A DNA stretch of 64,000 nucleotides from Latrodectus hesperus (GCA_037975125.1 CM075857.1:47745172-47809171), one strand, 5' to 3'; positions 11,890-25,320 are shown, counted from the stretch's first letter. Notes: generated by a model not told the origin, from the letters alone. A program made the numbers and translations.

Positions 11890-14529
11890 AATTAAGCTAA
11901 ATTATCCAAAATATAAAAATTATAACTAAAGTTTTTAAAAAATATTTATTTATGACTTTAAAATATATTTATTTATGATTTTAATATACATATATTTTGA
12001 CTTTTAAAATATCTTTTATTATGACTTTTTTAAGACTTTCGGACTGATATCTTAAAAAAAACCCATTTAAAATTAACCGTTTTAAAAGGTATATGATTTT
12101 GTTACATATTTAGTATAATATTTTACGTTTAATATAGTAAATGCTTTTGTTTCTTATTGCTTGAATATTTGTTAATATTTTTCAATATCGGGTTATCATG
12201 ATCAAGATTTTATACATCAGAACTATTTTCATATAAAAATGGTAAAATTATGTTAAAAATAATCTTTTGATTTCTTTATGTTATTAGCTATTACGTTTAT
12301 TTTTATAAAGAATAAATCTGAACTTTAAGCTGAAAAATTTATTAATGTAATTGTATGATATGCATTTTTGGTACAAATAGTATTAAAACTCTATAATCTC
12401 TTTTACTTACATTAATGTGCAATTTTTAAAATTCTGCACAACATTGGTTTTTTTATATGGTTACCTTTTCAGACACGAAGCTGTTATTGGCTGTAAAGTA
12501 ACACATTGGTAAAGTCCATTTACTTTTGGACACTTCTATTTAGGGTTTCTTTGGTGATTTAGGTTTTCTTTCCAATTGAAAGTGAGTGTAATAAACATTT
12601 TAGGAAATTTCTGCACGCTATATCCAACGTATAAAATTTTGGAGTATTTTATTATACTCATAAAATGATTTCAGATTTTTGAGCAAATCCAATTCTTATT
12701 TATATAATCTTTTGGGGAACACAATTCCTGCTAAAATCTCATAAGTTTTTCTAGAGATTATGCAGAATTAATATTAAGGGCAAATAATAATAAAAAACTT
12801 ATTTAAGAACTATTATAATAATTAATTTGGAAATTTAATAATTTTAATGAATTAATTTAAAACTAATTCGTCAGTTAATATGCTAATATTATTTCAAAAC
12901 ATTCAAGATTATTTAATTTTTCTGGATAGATAAGTTGTTCATTATTGATATCAAAGTTAATATTTAATTTTACCTGATAAAAAAAACTATAAAATTATTT
13001 AAACAGTAATAGAATACATTTTTAAAATGTTGATTGTAAAATAAATAAGTGGATTTTTCTTTTTTAGAAACATCGAATTTTAAGAAACGAAATAAAAAAT
13101 AAAATATAATATACTCAAATAGTTAATCGTCTCTGATAGGACATTTTCGTATAAAATTAAAACGCAAGTTTTCAATTTCTAAAAATGATTGAATTAACTG
13201 TATTTTAAAAGGTAATATTATTTATATTTCATATTCAAACTTTCTACATTATTTTACAGCTTTCAAAATTAAAAAAAACAAAAAAACTGACATTTAAAAT
13301 ATTCTATTTGATAACATTAATAATGTAAATCATTCGAATCTTTTGTGGAAGGATTTTAAGTAATTTTATTATACTTTTTCTCTCAGTTTGAATTAAAATA
13401 CTTTTAAGAATCAAGATTCAAATAGTTTAATCTTAAATGTTAAAATTTATGTGGTATGAAATTTATTTGATTCCTAGGAATCCATTCTTATCTCTTAGCA
13501 TATGTATTCCTCTGAATTAAAAAAATATATTGTCAGTTTATTTTTATTTTTCTCCTTTTTTCTTTTAGATGATTCATAATTATTCACTCCATTAACCAAT
13601 GATATTTATAGTATTAATTAGTATCAGAAAAGTACGTACACCCAATTTTATTTTGTTATTCATAATTTTTTCTGAAAAATAATTCCCATTTGCAGTTAAA
13701 ACATTTATTCAAGAACAGAAAGAATTGTTGTTAAGTTTCTTTTTCGTCATCTGTAGTTTATTCTGTCTAGAACAAGGATTACACCAACAAAGTTACTTAT
13801 TCTATCGACAACAAAGATGTTTTTGAACAACTTCTTTTTCGTATACAAATAAATTTCAAAAACATATAGGTAAAATTGCATTATTTATTCTGCTTTTTAT
13901 TTTGCTCGAAATTTTGAAAATTTATGCTTGAAAAAGAGAAAATATCCCATAATCTATGAAATTAAATATCATGGTTTCTTTTCCACAACATTAAGCATGC
14001 ATTTGAGAAATATATTTTAAAAAATATGAAATTTTACTAGATATAGCTATTTTGACAGAGTAAACTCGAGCGAATTTGGATTTTGTGATGCTTATTACCA
14101 AAATTCTTGGAGTGAAATATTTAATAATGCAATGTAAATTTTTATTTTATATATTTGATTCTTTATTCATGTAAAGTTCTTTTTTTATTTAAAGAAAAAT
14201 AGGGACGAAAAGTTCCGAGAATAATGATCCAACAAGAATTTTGCTTCGAAGTCTGCATTGCAATAGTGGAGAAGTATTATTAGAGGCGAGATTCAATAGG
14301 CGTTACAACATCGGATATACAAATGTATCCCACAGTAAGAACTAACATGTTGCCCACACTTCAATGTGTCTTTCCTGGAAAATTAGTGGAACTTGCTTAA
14401 TTTCAAGAAATAAACTGGATGTTAAGAGATTTATAATGACTACAAATAGTCAATGGACAGAAAATAATAAAATTGTCAGTGACATAAATATATATTTGAA
14501 ATATTTTATTTACAGATAGGATAAAATGA
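11890..14529. other. AT-rich spacer
   Basis: About 2.6 kb without a supported ORF, RNA gene or repeat with ends. Confidence 0.5.
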
Positions 14530-14559
14530 ATGATAATAAAATATTTAACAAAATATTAT

Positions 14560-14675
14560 AGAATTTTAAATTAAAATTCAGATCTATTTATTGCTTAGCA
14601 TATTTTGTTTGGATGGAGCACCTTTACAGTTGACAAAATTAAAAGATTTATAAATTCAAGAAATGTGTATAATGA
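14560..14675 (+). repeat. Diverged direct repeat, copy 1
   Basis: Resembles 15165-15282 about 607 bp downstream. The best-matching core starts CATATTTTGTTTGG (14599) and continues through AGTTGACAA to AAGATTTATAAATTCAAG. Family unknown; noncoding. Confidence 0.6.
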
Positions 14676-15164
14676 TCATTGATTATAATCAGGAATATAC
14701 TAAAAACTAAATATATTAATAATATAGAAAAATGGAATTGAGGAAATAAAGCGTGTTATTAAATAAAACTTCACCCAAGAGTTAAAAAAACGGTGATTTT
14801 ATTGCACAGTAAATTCCTAATTATAATGGTTATCTCACGTATAAATTTCAGATGAAGAAAATGTTAATTTTTCTTTTTTGCTTCTAATGAACAGGTTAAT
14901 AATGCGGAAAAAATTTATTTCTACGGTGAAAAAGAAGAATGACAAATATTATACGAGTATATTAAATTATATTTTAAATGTTAAATACATCATATCAATT
15001 ACAAAAGTTAAGAAATAGAATAGATTTCAAAATTTTTTGTTTTTTCAGTTTTTAAGGTGATATACTAAAAAATTTTAAAATAAGAATTTTCTATATGTTA
15101 TAATTAAAAATCAAACACATTTGCAATAATACAAACGTAAAAAACAGAAACTTGATATATTATA

Positions 15165-15282
15165 ATTACCATTTTAATACAAAAATCAGTTAATTTAAAT
15201 GTGCCCATATTTTGTTTGGTTGAATCGTCTTTATAGTTGACAATTTAAAAAGATTTATAAATTCAAGAGATGAATAATATGC
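15165..15282 (+). repeat. Diverged direct repeat, copy 2
   Basis: Partner of 14560-14675. The core starts CATATTTTGTTTGG at 15206 and shares AGTTGACAA and AAGATTTATAAATTCAAG. The equal orientation and short separation suggest either local duplication or two copies of a dispersed repeat. Confidence 0.6.
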
Positions 15283-16870
15283 CGTATATACTTAATAAGT
15301 TCGGCATTTTATCCAAAATTTTTCCACTTTAATGGTAATTCGGCCAGGTTTTATTGTTTAAAAGAGACTTTGATTCACTTTCAGTATCATTATCAAAGGA
15401 AAGGGGAATTAAATCTTTTAATATTAAAAATCAAAGTGCTGATCATTCAGTCATTAGATCTGTTTTAATATAAAATAATGATAAGATTTAAAAAGTGGTG
15501 TATTCTATTACTAAAAAGCTATCATATCATCAAATTTTAACATACACAATTTCTTAAAAATACATTCTACTGCGTATCATAAATACAAATTGCGATGAAT
15601 TTTCCTTGTAAATCCTGGGTCATAAAATATTTGAGATTCATTTTGAATAAATCAACTGTAATTTTCTTATAATCCATTAAATGTAATTAAAAATAATTTA
15701 ATTTCATACGAAATGTAAATTATTTAAAAATATAACTTGGTAAAAGTTACGGAGGATTCTTTAACAATGACCACTGAATTCCTCAACTATGTTCCCTGCT
15801 TTGAATTGCCAACCTTCTTTTAAGATGGTCGGTCTAAGAATACGTTTCCTTCCGAGAGAAATTCATCAGCATTTTAAAGTTTTGGCCCATGTGTCTCATG
15901 ATAGATGTAGAGATTCTTGATCGATGGCTTCTGGAAATGCTTTTAGAGAACCGGATGTGTTTAAAAACCTTAGTAAAAGCACCAGAGAGTGTTCATTTGC
16001 ATTGTAGAGAAACGAGTTTTTTTGTGCCAAAATTATATTCTTATCGTAACTGAACTTATTTTTTAAAACTACTTTTTTAATTCGCAATTCATTTATATAT
16101 CTGTATTTATGTGATGTATATTATATGCCGATCAACGTAAAAGTCATGTATTTTAAACAATAAGTCATTTCATAGTATTACCTGAAAGTGTTTTCCATTT
16201 CCCATTATTTAATACTAGTTGCACTTATTAATATAAGTTTAAATTATAAATATCCTATTAACATATACTTTATTTAATAAAAATCAAAAACATCAAGCGA
16301 AAGATTATTGAATCTAAAATATATGGTAGGTGGCAATGTAATTATAATGATTGGACTTGAATTCTTACAGTATTAATAACTGTTTGACTGTTAACTGGCA
16401 ACGGACAAAAAGAATGACGATAACAGAGAGATAAAACTCTTATTTGACTTAAAGTTGGGTAAAAAGTTTCCTGAAGGAGGCCTATTCTTGCATTAATGTC
16501 TTTCTTTGGTTATGAATCCCAGATCATCACCAGTATTACACATTCATACACATACATAGTTAATAATAATTTCAGGCATTGCATATTCGGAAAGCATTTA
16601 GCAAAAATATACTTAAAAAAGAGCATAGTCAAGCCCTTTCTAGAATTATATATTTAATCAGCAAATTTTTCAAAAAATTTCTTAATTTGTGAAATATCAT
16701 ATTTGCTAACCAGGTTATTTTCTTATAATATCAATGGTTAAAAAAATAAACATACTTCTTTGTTGAAAAGTTTTGCTTTTTTTTCATGAATTCTATTAAA
16801 TGTAAGAAAATGCTCTGACTTCCAATTATTGATAGAAATCAACTATAAATTTTTGAGATGTCTAGTGAAT
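15283..16870. other. Mostly AT-rich spacer
   Basis: A GC-richer patch at about 15760-16060 contains GAAGCCATCGATCAAGAATC (minus strand), which is similar to a stretch of the dispersed repeat at 61.7 kb (GCCATCGATCATGAG). This may be another very old copy, but the match is short. Nothing else is supported. Confidence 0.35.
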
Positions 16871-17053
<183 letters not shown>

Positions 17054-17525
17054 CACACATTGAAGAAAGCTCATTAAAATGTCTGCAAACATAAAAAGGA
17101 ATATCGTGAAATACATTATTTTAAAAATGTTTTAATGTTATTTCTAAAAAAGGCAGTGGGAATAGAAAACATGTTTCCTTTTTTTTACTAATGAGGCATT
17201 TTATTTTTGTTATAATCATTAAAAAGTAGACAGTAAGTGACAGCTATATGAAAAAAAAATATCTAATGGTTTTTATAATTCCTTTTTTCGTGACCGATTA
17301 GCAATGGAAAAAATAGTCCGCAGTATTAAAAGACATATTTAGCTGTCTAAGCATTTTTTTCAAATCTGCTGATAAAAGGGTTCAGCTAGCTATTCGAAGA
17401 AGAATCTAAATGCTACTGCATTATGGATGCACTTGGAAGTATTCGAAAATGATATTTTCTTCTTAATGCTTTTAGTAATATTTAATGAAAAAATAGCTAG
17501 TTTATAATAACATGTCACTTCAAAA

Positions 17526-17526
<1 letters not shown>

Positions 17527-17607
<81 letters not shown>
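17527..17607. repeat. (TA)n microsatellite
   Basis: About 80 bp of TA with one G interruption, only 480 bp from the preceding TA array. Confidence 0.95.
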
Positions 17608-17609
<2 letters not shown>

Positions 17610-17957
17610 ATCAAAGTCTCACATTTTAATTTAGTTCTTTTACTGTATAACAGAATTACCAAAATCAAAACTTTTGTGATATGTATGAATATCAGAAAAT
17701 TATTTTATTTTATAATGAGGATTTCTTTCTTTTTTAATAATTGCTTTTGAGATTTAATATCCTAAAATTGTCCAACCAATAATCAGATGTTTAATATTTC
17801 AATTCTATAATTAAAATTAGAAATGTTTCGCTATTTTAAAAATATTTAATTGTTTAAAGAACATTTTAACTTTTTTAGTTATAAAAAAATTCTGTAATAT
17901 ATAAGGATACGAAAACATTATTATAACGATATTTTCTTTATTTTATATATATTTTCA

Positions 17958-18040
17958 AATATAATAATGTATCTTCTTATATTTGAAAATATAAGAATAT
18001 ATAAGAAGATATATAATATAAGAAGATATATTATTATATT
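17958..18040. repeat. Inverted repeat, 25-bp arms, one mismatch
   Basis: The left arm 17958-17982 (AATATAATAATGTATCTTC and onward) pairs with the right arm 18016-18040 with a single mismatch. The 33-base spacer itself contains a further AATATAAGAA-type repeat. No element ends or TSD were recognised, so this could be a cruciform-prone local palindrome. Confidence 0.75.
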
Positions 18041-21000
18041 ATCAAAACACTTTGTATAAACTTTAAGAGAATATGCTTTTTTTACTTTCAGAGAAAAAAA
18101 TATTATAAAACTTTATTTTTCACTTGAATTTTATCTAACTCACCCTTAAGATGATTATAAGAAAAAATGTTTAATTGAACACATAATCCTTAAAAATTGA
18201 GCAATTTAAATAAACATTTTATGATTTATTTTAAATTGGTATTTATGGTACCAAGGAAATAAATTAGTTTTCTTTTTAGTTTGATTATTATGTTCTTTAA
18301 GTTTCATATTAGGAAGAAATTGTATTCAAAAAGTTTCTTAGTTTTTAAAATACTTAAATATGTCTTAAGAGGAAGTTTAATTGACTGAACCGATTTCAGT
18401 CTATTATTATTATAAGATTCCAAATATTTACATATAGAGTAAAATTTTTTAAAAGGAAGCAAATTGATCTTCTATCTATTTTTTAAACCATAAGTCACGA
18501 GTTAATTTATTCGTGAATTGTCTATAATATTAATATCACGCATTTTAAAGTAAAAATATTTAATAATTTGCTTATGAAAATATTATATTGAATATTTTTC
18601 GTTTTGTAAAATAATATTCCATAAGGGAAAGCTTAGTTTATGTCTACAAATGCAGTTTAAATTTCTGGTTGTACGGTACAAGTTCAAACAGTATAATTAC
18701 TTAATATAACAATAAAAGCTAATATTTCACTAACAGTAAATAAAAAAATGCAACAAATCTACTTATTAATAAGAGTTTTTATCTGGAATATTTGAAATTT
18801 AATTGACATTAATTTCTCTATTTTAATTTCTACTTAGTTGAATTAACAATATGTTGATGTTTTCCATTATAAATATATGAGCCAAAACTTTGTGGCTGAT
18901 AAAATAATTAATAATATAAATTACAGTCGAATATGACTACGTAAAACATGTTTTTATCAGAAAAAGAATTATGCAGAAAAAATAAAACTGACATATTTTA
19001 AAAATCATTGTATCTTAATTTTTTAAATATTTTTATTATGATTTTGAACAAAAAATAATCCTTGTTAACAGGATATAGAGTATGTATAAAAATTTAATCA
19101 TAAGGGAATAAAACGTAAAAACTAAATATAAAACTTCTTAAAATTTACTTTTTATTGTTTTTTAAGGGAAAATTAAAGTTGATTAAAAGAAATATAATTG
19201 ATTTGTTTCCCAAAAGTAATGACTCATATTTTCTTAATGACGCAAACTACTCGACACTGAATGCAAATAGTAAAACTACTTTTTTTACTTTCTTTACTTA
19301 ATGAAAAAAAATTTTTAAATTTATAATAATTACTTCTTTTGTAAAGACCAAATTATGCAAATTCTAATTTAAATCAGAATTAGTTCAAAATTTTTTTTAT
19401 ATTAAATTTCAGATTTCTTTTTATCTTCATTATTTGAAATATATTTAATGAGATTCACTAGCAGTGTTAATTGATTTTTATGAATTTTTTTTTACAAAAT
19501 CAAATGTCACCCTGCAGTTGTTGAATTGTGACTCAGTATGATGATGATGTTCCTTACAATGGATGAAGGGATTTTTCACAGTTGTTTTTATATTTTCTCT
19601 GTGCTAATATATTAACTTAACAGGACATTTTCAATTCTATTATATCAGTTAAAAAGTTTTAAGATTAAATAAAATATTTTGAATTTTGTTTAACAAGATT
19701 TCTTACTTTTATGTTGCATTTAAATTCTTCACTTAAGCTCTATAAAAATATTTATATTAAAAAATAAAAGCTAAATAACGAATAGTGTTCTAAAATCTGT
19801 ACACTAAATGAAAATTAAAACTAATGAGAGAAAAAAGGGTAATGAATTATAAGAAAAAATAATATGAATAGAATTTTTGGGATATTTAATACACTATTTG
19901 AATTAATTTTGAAAAATAAATTGTTTTAAATAATTAAACTTTACACTTAATTATAATTATGACGCTAAAACTTGCTATCACAATAGATAACAATAATGTG
20001 GGGTTCCAGCTACATCTATCATCATAATATGAAATAAATTTTTCTACTCTTAAGCGGACTTATGCATTTGCAAAATATTCTCTTGCAGTGAAAATGAATG
20101 TAAATCTAATGAGCAGAATACAATTATCACATTTTAATGTATTGAAACAGCATTAAAAATACTTTGAGTAAAATATTTTAAATATACATTTTACAAAAGA
20201 CAAAAGTTATTCATATTTTTTAAAGGTATTATTCACCTTTATTTTAATGCCTATGGAAAAATACGAGATATATTTTATTGCAATACTTTTGAAAGCAATT
20301 TTGTAAAAGGTTTGTACTATTAAACATTTCAAGTGGCTTTAGAGTTAAAAATTTCTCTTTCAGGCTTCAATAAGAAAAGTTTCATAATGAGCTGAATTTG
20401 TTCAAACTTTATTTGTTTTTCAAATTGGTTTTTACAGAAACATTTGGCAACAGCAAAATGGTTACCAAATAAAAAATTACTATATTAAGAAAAATATATA
20501 TTATTTTAATTCAACTCAAGAACACAATTTATAAAAATCTAGAAGAAAAGGAGAGAAATTTTATTATTTAATGTAAAAAACAAATTTAGTTCATATGACT
20601 TCTTTTTTATAGTATCATTATTTAACTTATTTTAGATTATTTGTTTGGTGGATAAATGTGCTTTTTTTAATAATAGGAGTTATTCAACTGGTCATTAAAT
20701 AAGAAATAAATTACTTGGTGAATTTTTTTAAAATACATTTCCTATTACTAACACATTTTGTTAAAAAAGTCATATAAGTGTTTTGCGAACATACTAAACA
20801 ATGAAATTAAAAGGAAAACTGCTTTAAAAATTCTACTTTAAGTAAAAGTATTTGTGACAAAAAATTCTTAAAGATATTCAAAGTAAGTTTGTGCAAATAA
20901 TGAATCATGTTTAAAAATATATTCGTTGCCAGGAGGTTCAAAAAAACGATTACATAATAAAAACTTTTTAAAAAAATCTATTTTAAAAACTGTAATAACA

Positions 21001-21180
21001 ACAATTTAAATTGAGTTTATATAATGATATTTGTTGATATGCATGAACATTACATACTTAATTAAAATAAAAAAATAAACTTTATCAATACATTGCTGTA
21101 ACAAGGATTTAAGTATTACTAAAATTCGTGAAATAGCATTGAGTAAGTTTAGGCATTTGATCTAATTTTAAGTACACATT
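18041..21180. other. AT-rich spacer
   Basis: About 3.1 kb with no supported ORF, RNA gene or bounded repeat. Confidence 0.5.
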
Positions 21181-22770
21181 ATTGACCTCTAAAAAGTGAC
21201 ACCCTAAAGGAAGCATGCAAATCACGGGGAATTTACATAATCATAATGCCTTTTGGCGATGTCACTAGAATTGCTCATATTTACATCTTAGGAGATCTGA
21301 GAGATCTAAAAGCCGTAAAGGGAGAAAGGATTACGATTTCAAGAACGGTTATTGTTTCATCATGGGTATTTTTGCTGTTATTGTAGCAACATACTTCTCT
21401 AAACCTAGCTCTGAGTTGGGTTTTACAAGTTAGATAAAAGCAGTCTTTTTGATTTGAAACAAACACCATGCAGAAAATCCCAATACATGGCTTGCCACCA
21501 TTTCTCATTTATAAGACATTGCGACACACACAATTTTAACGTGCCTCAGCTACCTTTAGAGAATACAACGGATCTTCGGTTAAGCCGGGGTTCGAATTCA
21601 CTACCATCCGATAACGAACGACGCCCAAACTAACTAAGCCACCGCTGATTTGGCGTTTTTTTGTGTAAACTGTTTAACTACGCATTGAAGATAGCATCAA
21701 GTGCCTTTCGAGCAAGTTTCTGTGTTCTACCGAAAAATAATAGTAACCTACTGTAAAAGATTGGGGATTACCCTTCAAAGAAGCTGAGATCACGTTGGAA
21801 GAACAGATCATGTTACATCACTGCACGTTATTTTGGAAATGGATGTGATGGATCACTAAACCACATCACTAATCTAAGCACACCAGATTCAGTCTGTTGT
21901 TCATGTTAGCTTGTACCATTCGACGTCGTTTGTAACTGGGGAAATATCCACAAGTCATCGACTGTTTCGCTGACCCTATATTCAAACCGCAAGCACTTGA
22001 TCAGCCGATGATGAGCAACGGAAAGCAACGACTTTATCTTTAGTGGCAAATTTCGTTTATGCATGCAATATTTCTCACTTAACAGTGAGAAAGACATACT
22101 GTCTGTGCCTATTGGTTATTGAATTACGAGTTCCACCATAACGTATATTTATTTAGAAACTATTTTCAAAAGTAGGTGTTCATGCATCTAACTTTGGAGT
22201 ACAAAGTCGAAATATTCAAAATATTATGATAATAGGATTGGAAATAACAGAGTGATAGCCTTTTGAAATGTTGCCTTATGTTTTGTAACTCTGATACTGC
22301 ACGCAATGTCATGGTTTAAGGTAATGTTGGATTTACTTCGCAAATTCTTTAGTACGCATTAGTGATATACTGAAGAGGTAGCCTGCATCTCTTAAGTATT
22401 GGAGCCTGTGGTTCCATCATACTTTCAGTGCCTGCCATCATTCATATTTTAATAAGACAATGCTTGACAATAAATGATACGCAATATTCTAGAGAAGATT
22501 GAATTGCTTTCTTGGATGCATGCTATATATTAATTCCTCAAGTATAGATCCCTTGCTTTGCTACGACTTATCAACATTGGCAATATAGTGAGGCCACATG
22601 GACTGCCATACACTTCCATACAACAATAATACACAGTAATACTCTATGGTTTTATGTATAGGCATAATGAAGCGGTTATAACTATTAATGACGGTAACAT
22701 AAGCTACTGATTTTGCCATCACATAATGCTTCAAAAGAAGCTGTAAATTCAATCATTTGAACTTTGTATA
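21181..22770. other. GC-richer island, probably decayed repeats
   Basis: Base composition changes abruptly here (about 40% G+C by eye against about 26% around it), which is typical of inserted sequence. Apart from the tRNA-like head at 21540-21645, I recognise no domain. Short minus-strand frames at 21281-21508, 21906-22097 and 22561-22752 show no motif and no shared frame. It directly precedes the I-group-like LINE and may be a patchwork of old insertions. Confidence 0.4.
21540..21645 (-). mobile_element. tRNA-derived SINE head (SINE C)
   Basis: On the minus strand an A-box-like sequence TGGCTTAGTTAGTTTGG (21641-21625) is followed about 42 bases later by a B-box-like GAATTCGAACC (21599-21589). 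This spacing suits a tRNA-type RNA polymerase III promoter. The cloverleaf is not intact enough for a functional tRNA. The body downstream (below 21588) is unique in this window, and neither the 3' end nor a TSD could be located. Confidence 0.45.
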
Positions 22771-23032
22771 ACGTTTACATGTCAAATATATTTTGCTGTA
22801 ATATTTTTGGTTTATCTTGATATGTCATTTTGGGTGGATTACAATGAAGTTGAAACTTTTGGTTAAAAACTGTATGCTGATAAAAGATTTCCAAACAATA
22901 AAAAATCACGAAAAATAAAAAAAATGTGATACTATGCATGCAACTTTGGTGCATTTAAAAAAGATAAGTAAATTGACGTTAATATTAATTGCTAATTAAT
23001 TATTATTAAATTGATAGTTTATTACTCCCAGT

Positions 23033-24507
23033 TTCATGCCCTTAAGACTTTTAGCAACTGGACCCATAAGCGTAACTGGACCTATAAGCATTTCAATTGA
23101 TAATTCAAATTACCTCCTATTCACGAGACTGCAATGTGGACTACAAATATTTTTAAACAACTTAAGAATAAGGAGAAGTAACAGTATTAATTTTCTCGGT
23201 GTACTCCTGGATGAAAAGTTTAATTGGTCAGCACATATCAAACAGCAAGGTGTCAAAGCCTTTCACATTCACCAGAAATTACTTAGAATAGCTGGCTCAA
23301 TCTGAGGATTATCCCAAAAACAGCGCATTATACTGTACAAAACAGTGGCAGAAAGAATTCTAGCCCGTGGTGCAACACTCTGAGGAGCCAATCTTCGGGT
23401 CAAAAATCAGCTACTACTAAACAAAATACAGAGAAAGTTTCTGCTTAATATAACTGGGGTCTACAAAACAACATCGACTGCAACTTTACAAGTCATTACT
23501 GGAATACCCCCTCTTTATCCCACCATCAATACTGAGGCAAAAATAAAACAAGTAATTAAGACCACAAGCAGTAACATTATGGAGGCAAGAGTAGCTACAC
23601 TTTCAATACATCCAGGAATATTCAGAGTTGATACGATTGTCAATCCTAACACGGAGTACGACCCCCTACCCTGATTAAGCAGGTCTGCCATATTTTCACT
23701 GACGGCTCCAAGATGGGTGGAGGTGTAGGAGCCGTGTTTGTCACAACACTGAGGGATATCATCATCCACAATGAAAGTTACAAACTGAATGCCAATTGCT
23801 CAGTCTTCCAGACTGAGCTCTTCGCAATTAAGCAGGCTATTGAGTGGGCCAGAAACCAAGAACAGAATTGCCTCGTCTGGTCAGATAGTAAAGCAAGTCT
23901 TTATGCGCTTTGCAATCCGAAAGCCATCAGTCCTTTAGCCAGGCAAATTCAAGAGGAACTTAACAACCAACAAAACATCTCCCTCTGTTGGATAAAGGCT
24001 CATGTAGGATTTGAAGGGAACGAAATGGCAGACCGCCTAGCAAAAACTGCTGCTTCTTCAGATGAATCGGAAATCTATCTCCCTCTTCCTAGGTCTCATT
24101 TCAAAAGGATCAGGAAAATTGTATTAATTTAGGATTGGCAAACTCTGTGGGATCAGAATACCACCGGATGCCCAGTACACTCCATCCTCCCAAAAGTGAA
24201 TTTGAACCAACAGTGCTGGCCAAGACAAATAGCGATTTTTGTAACGGGACATGGCCCATTTCCAAATTATCTGCATAGAATAGGAGTGCAACCTACCGAG
24301 AGCTATGCATGTGGAAAAGAAGGTACTCCAATTCATTACGCTACAACATGCCCCATCACGAGTTCCTGGCACTTTACTACGCCCAGTGACAATTTGAAAA
24401 GTGTCTGGCTCAAAAACATCACCATCAACAAGGCTGCAAAGCTAAAAATTATTAATCTTATAAGCTTTCTCCTTGAATATAGGGACTTAATAATTCCAGA
24501 GGAATAG
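23033..24507 (+). pseudogene. LINE polyprotein remnant: RT thumb, RNase H, zinc-knuckle-like end
   Basis: The first frame contains FLGVLLDEKFNWSAHI, the usual motif just after the RT palm, followed by thumb sequence. Two TGA stops (23303-23305, 23381-23383) each fall before a glycine where relatives have Trp-Gly, so they are probably TGG-to-TGA changes. Near 23665 the frame shifts. The second frame runs from about 23665 to 24507 with one TAG at 24130-24132. It holds RNase H with all four acidic residues: Asp in FTDGS (23701), Glu in QTEL (23815), Asp in WSDS (23884) and Asp in NEMAD (24031), plus His in KAHVG (24001). The end carries CGKEGTPIHYATTCP, a Cys/His cluster like those at LINE C-termini. 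It is broken and not expected to be active. Confidence 0.88.
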
Positions 24508-25320
24508 GAGGATAATGATACCCGTGACGGTGATAGACTTCACCTGGAAGAAGATGAGCCGTAAAATCCGCATACTCCATCTCTCTCATCTTCTACATTT
24601 ATACATTTCCCTCTATACCAGTAACATTTCGTCTGTTTTTCATCTCCTTGTATATAATTCATTATTATTTGTTTACTATTTTCTCACCATCATTTCAGCG
24701 CTCTCATTTAATTACTTAATCACAATTAAAAACATCATGTTGTATTTACCTATTTTAATGTATTATGTATAACTTATCTAAAATTTTTGTATATATAGCT
24801 TAGAATTTCATATGCCCTTACTTACTTTGAGCCGATACACCCAACTATCAAATCCATACTAAATGCATTAATTATTCATTAATCATTATTACCTCATTAA
24901 TTTGCAGTAAGTGCAGGTATACGTATTCAATTCTGTTTTATCATTTTTAATTTCCTTTTATTCCATTTAATTTCTTTATTTCTTATATGCATGCAATTTG
25001 ATTTGTATTTTATATGCCTGTCTCACCACATCCTGCCATGTATTTTGTCTGATACCTATTTTGAATGCTTCTTACGTGTCCACGTGTTAACTCCCAATTT
25101 GATTTAAATAGTATACTTTACAAACCCTCTTTACTGTGTAAAAGTAATAATTTCCAGTGTCTCCATATGATTGCAAGCATAATTATATTGTCTTGTATGT
25201 ACTGTGTTCCGTTTTCTTTTCTCTCCAGCGGGTCCACCAAATCTGATAAAACCCTTTCAGAGCTAGGTACAGGGACCTCTGCTGGTGTTTACTTTACTTC
25301 CAATTTCATTAAATAAAAAT
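24508..25320 (+). other. Probable 3' UTR of the I-group-like LINE
   Basis: This noncoding stretch follows the LINE stop codon directly. Short frames inside it (24515-24772, 25065-25316) lack motifs. The last 100 bases are GC-richer again and finish in an A-rich sequence, a plausible element end. Confidence 0.45.

Larger units (their letters stand above)
22990..25320 (+). mobile_element. 5'-truncated I-group-like LINE
   Basis: This is a non-LTR retrotransposon remnant. It starts inside the reverse transcriptase near the thumb region and continues through RNase H and a C-terminal zinc-knuckle-like end (coding part 23033-24507). About 0.8 kb of 3' UTR-like sequence follows, including a GC-richer stretch at 25225-25300 and AATAAA-like ends near 25312. 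The endonuclease, ORF1 and RT fingers and palm are absent. RNase H in a non-LTR element is known for the I group (I, Loa, R1, Tad and relatives). I assign it there by domain layout, not by phylogeny. No TSD was found. Confidence 0.8.

Noticed and set aside
23303..23383. TGA recoded as Trp
   Set aside because: A TAG and a frameshift in the same element show ordinary decay; two TGA codons are not evidence for recoding.
23515..23769. 84-codon minus frame over the LINE
   Set aside because: Shadow of the plus-strand RT and RNase H coding sequence; likewise 24124-24372.
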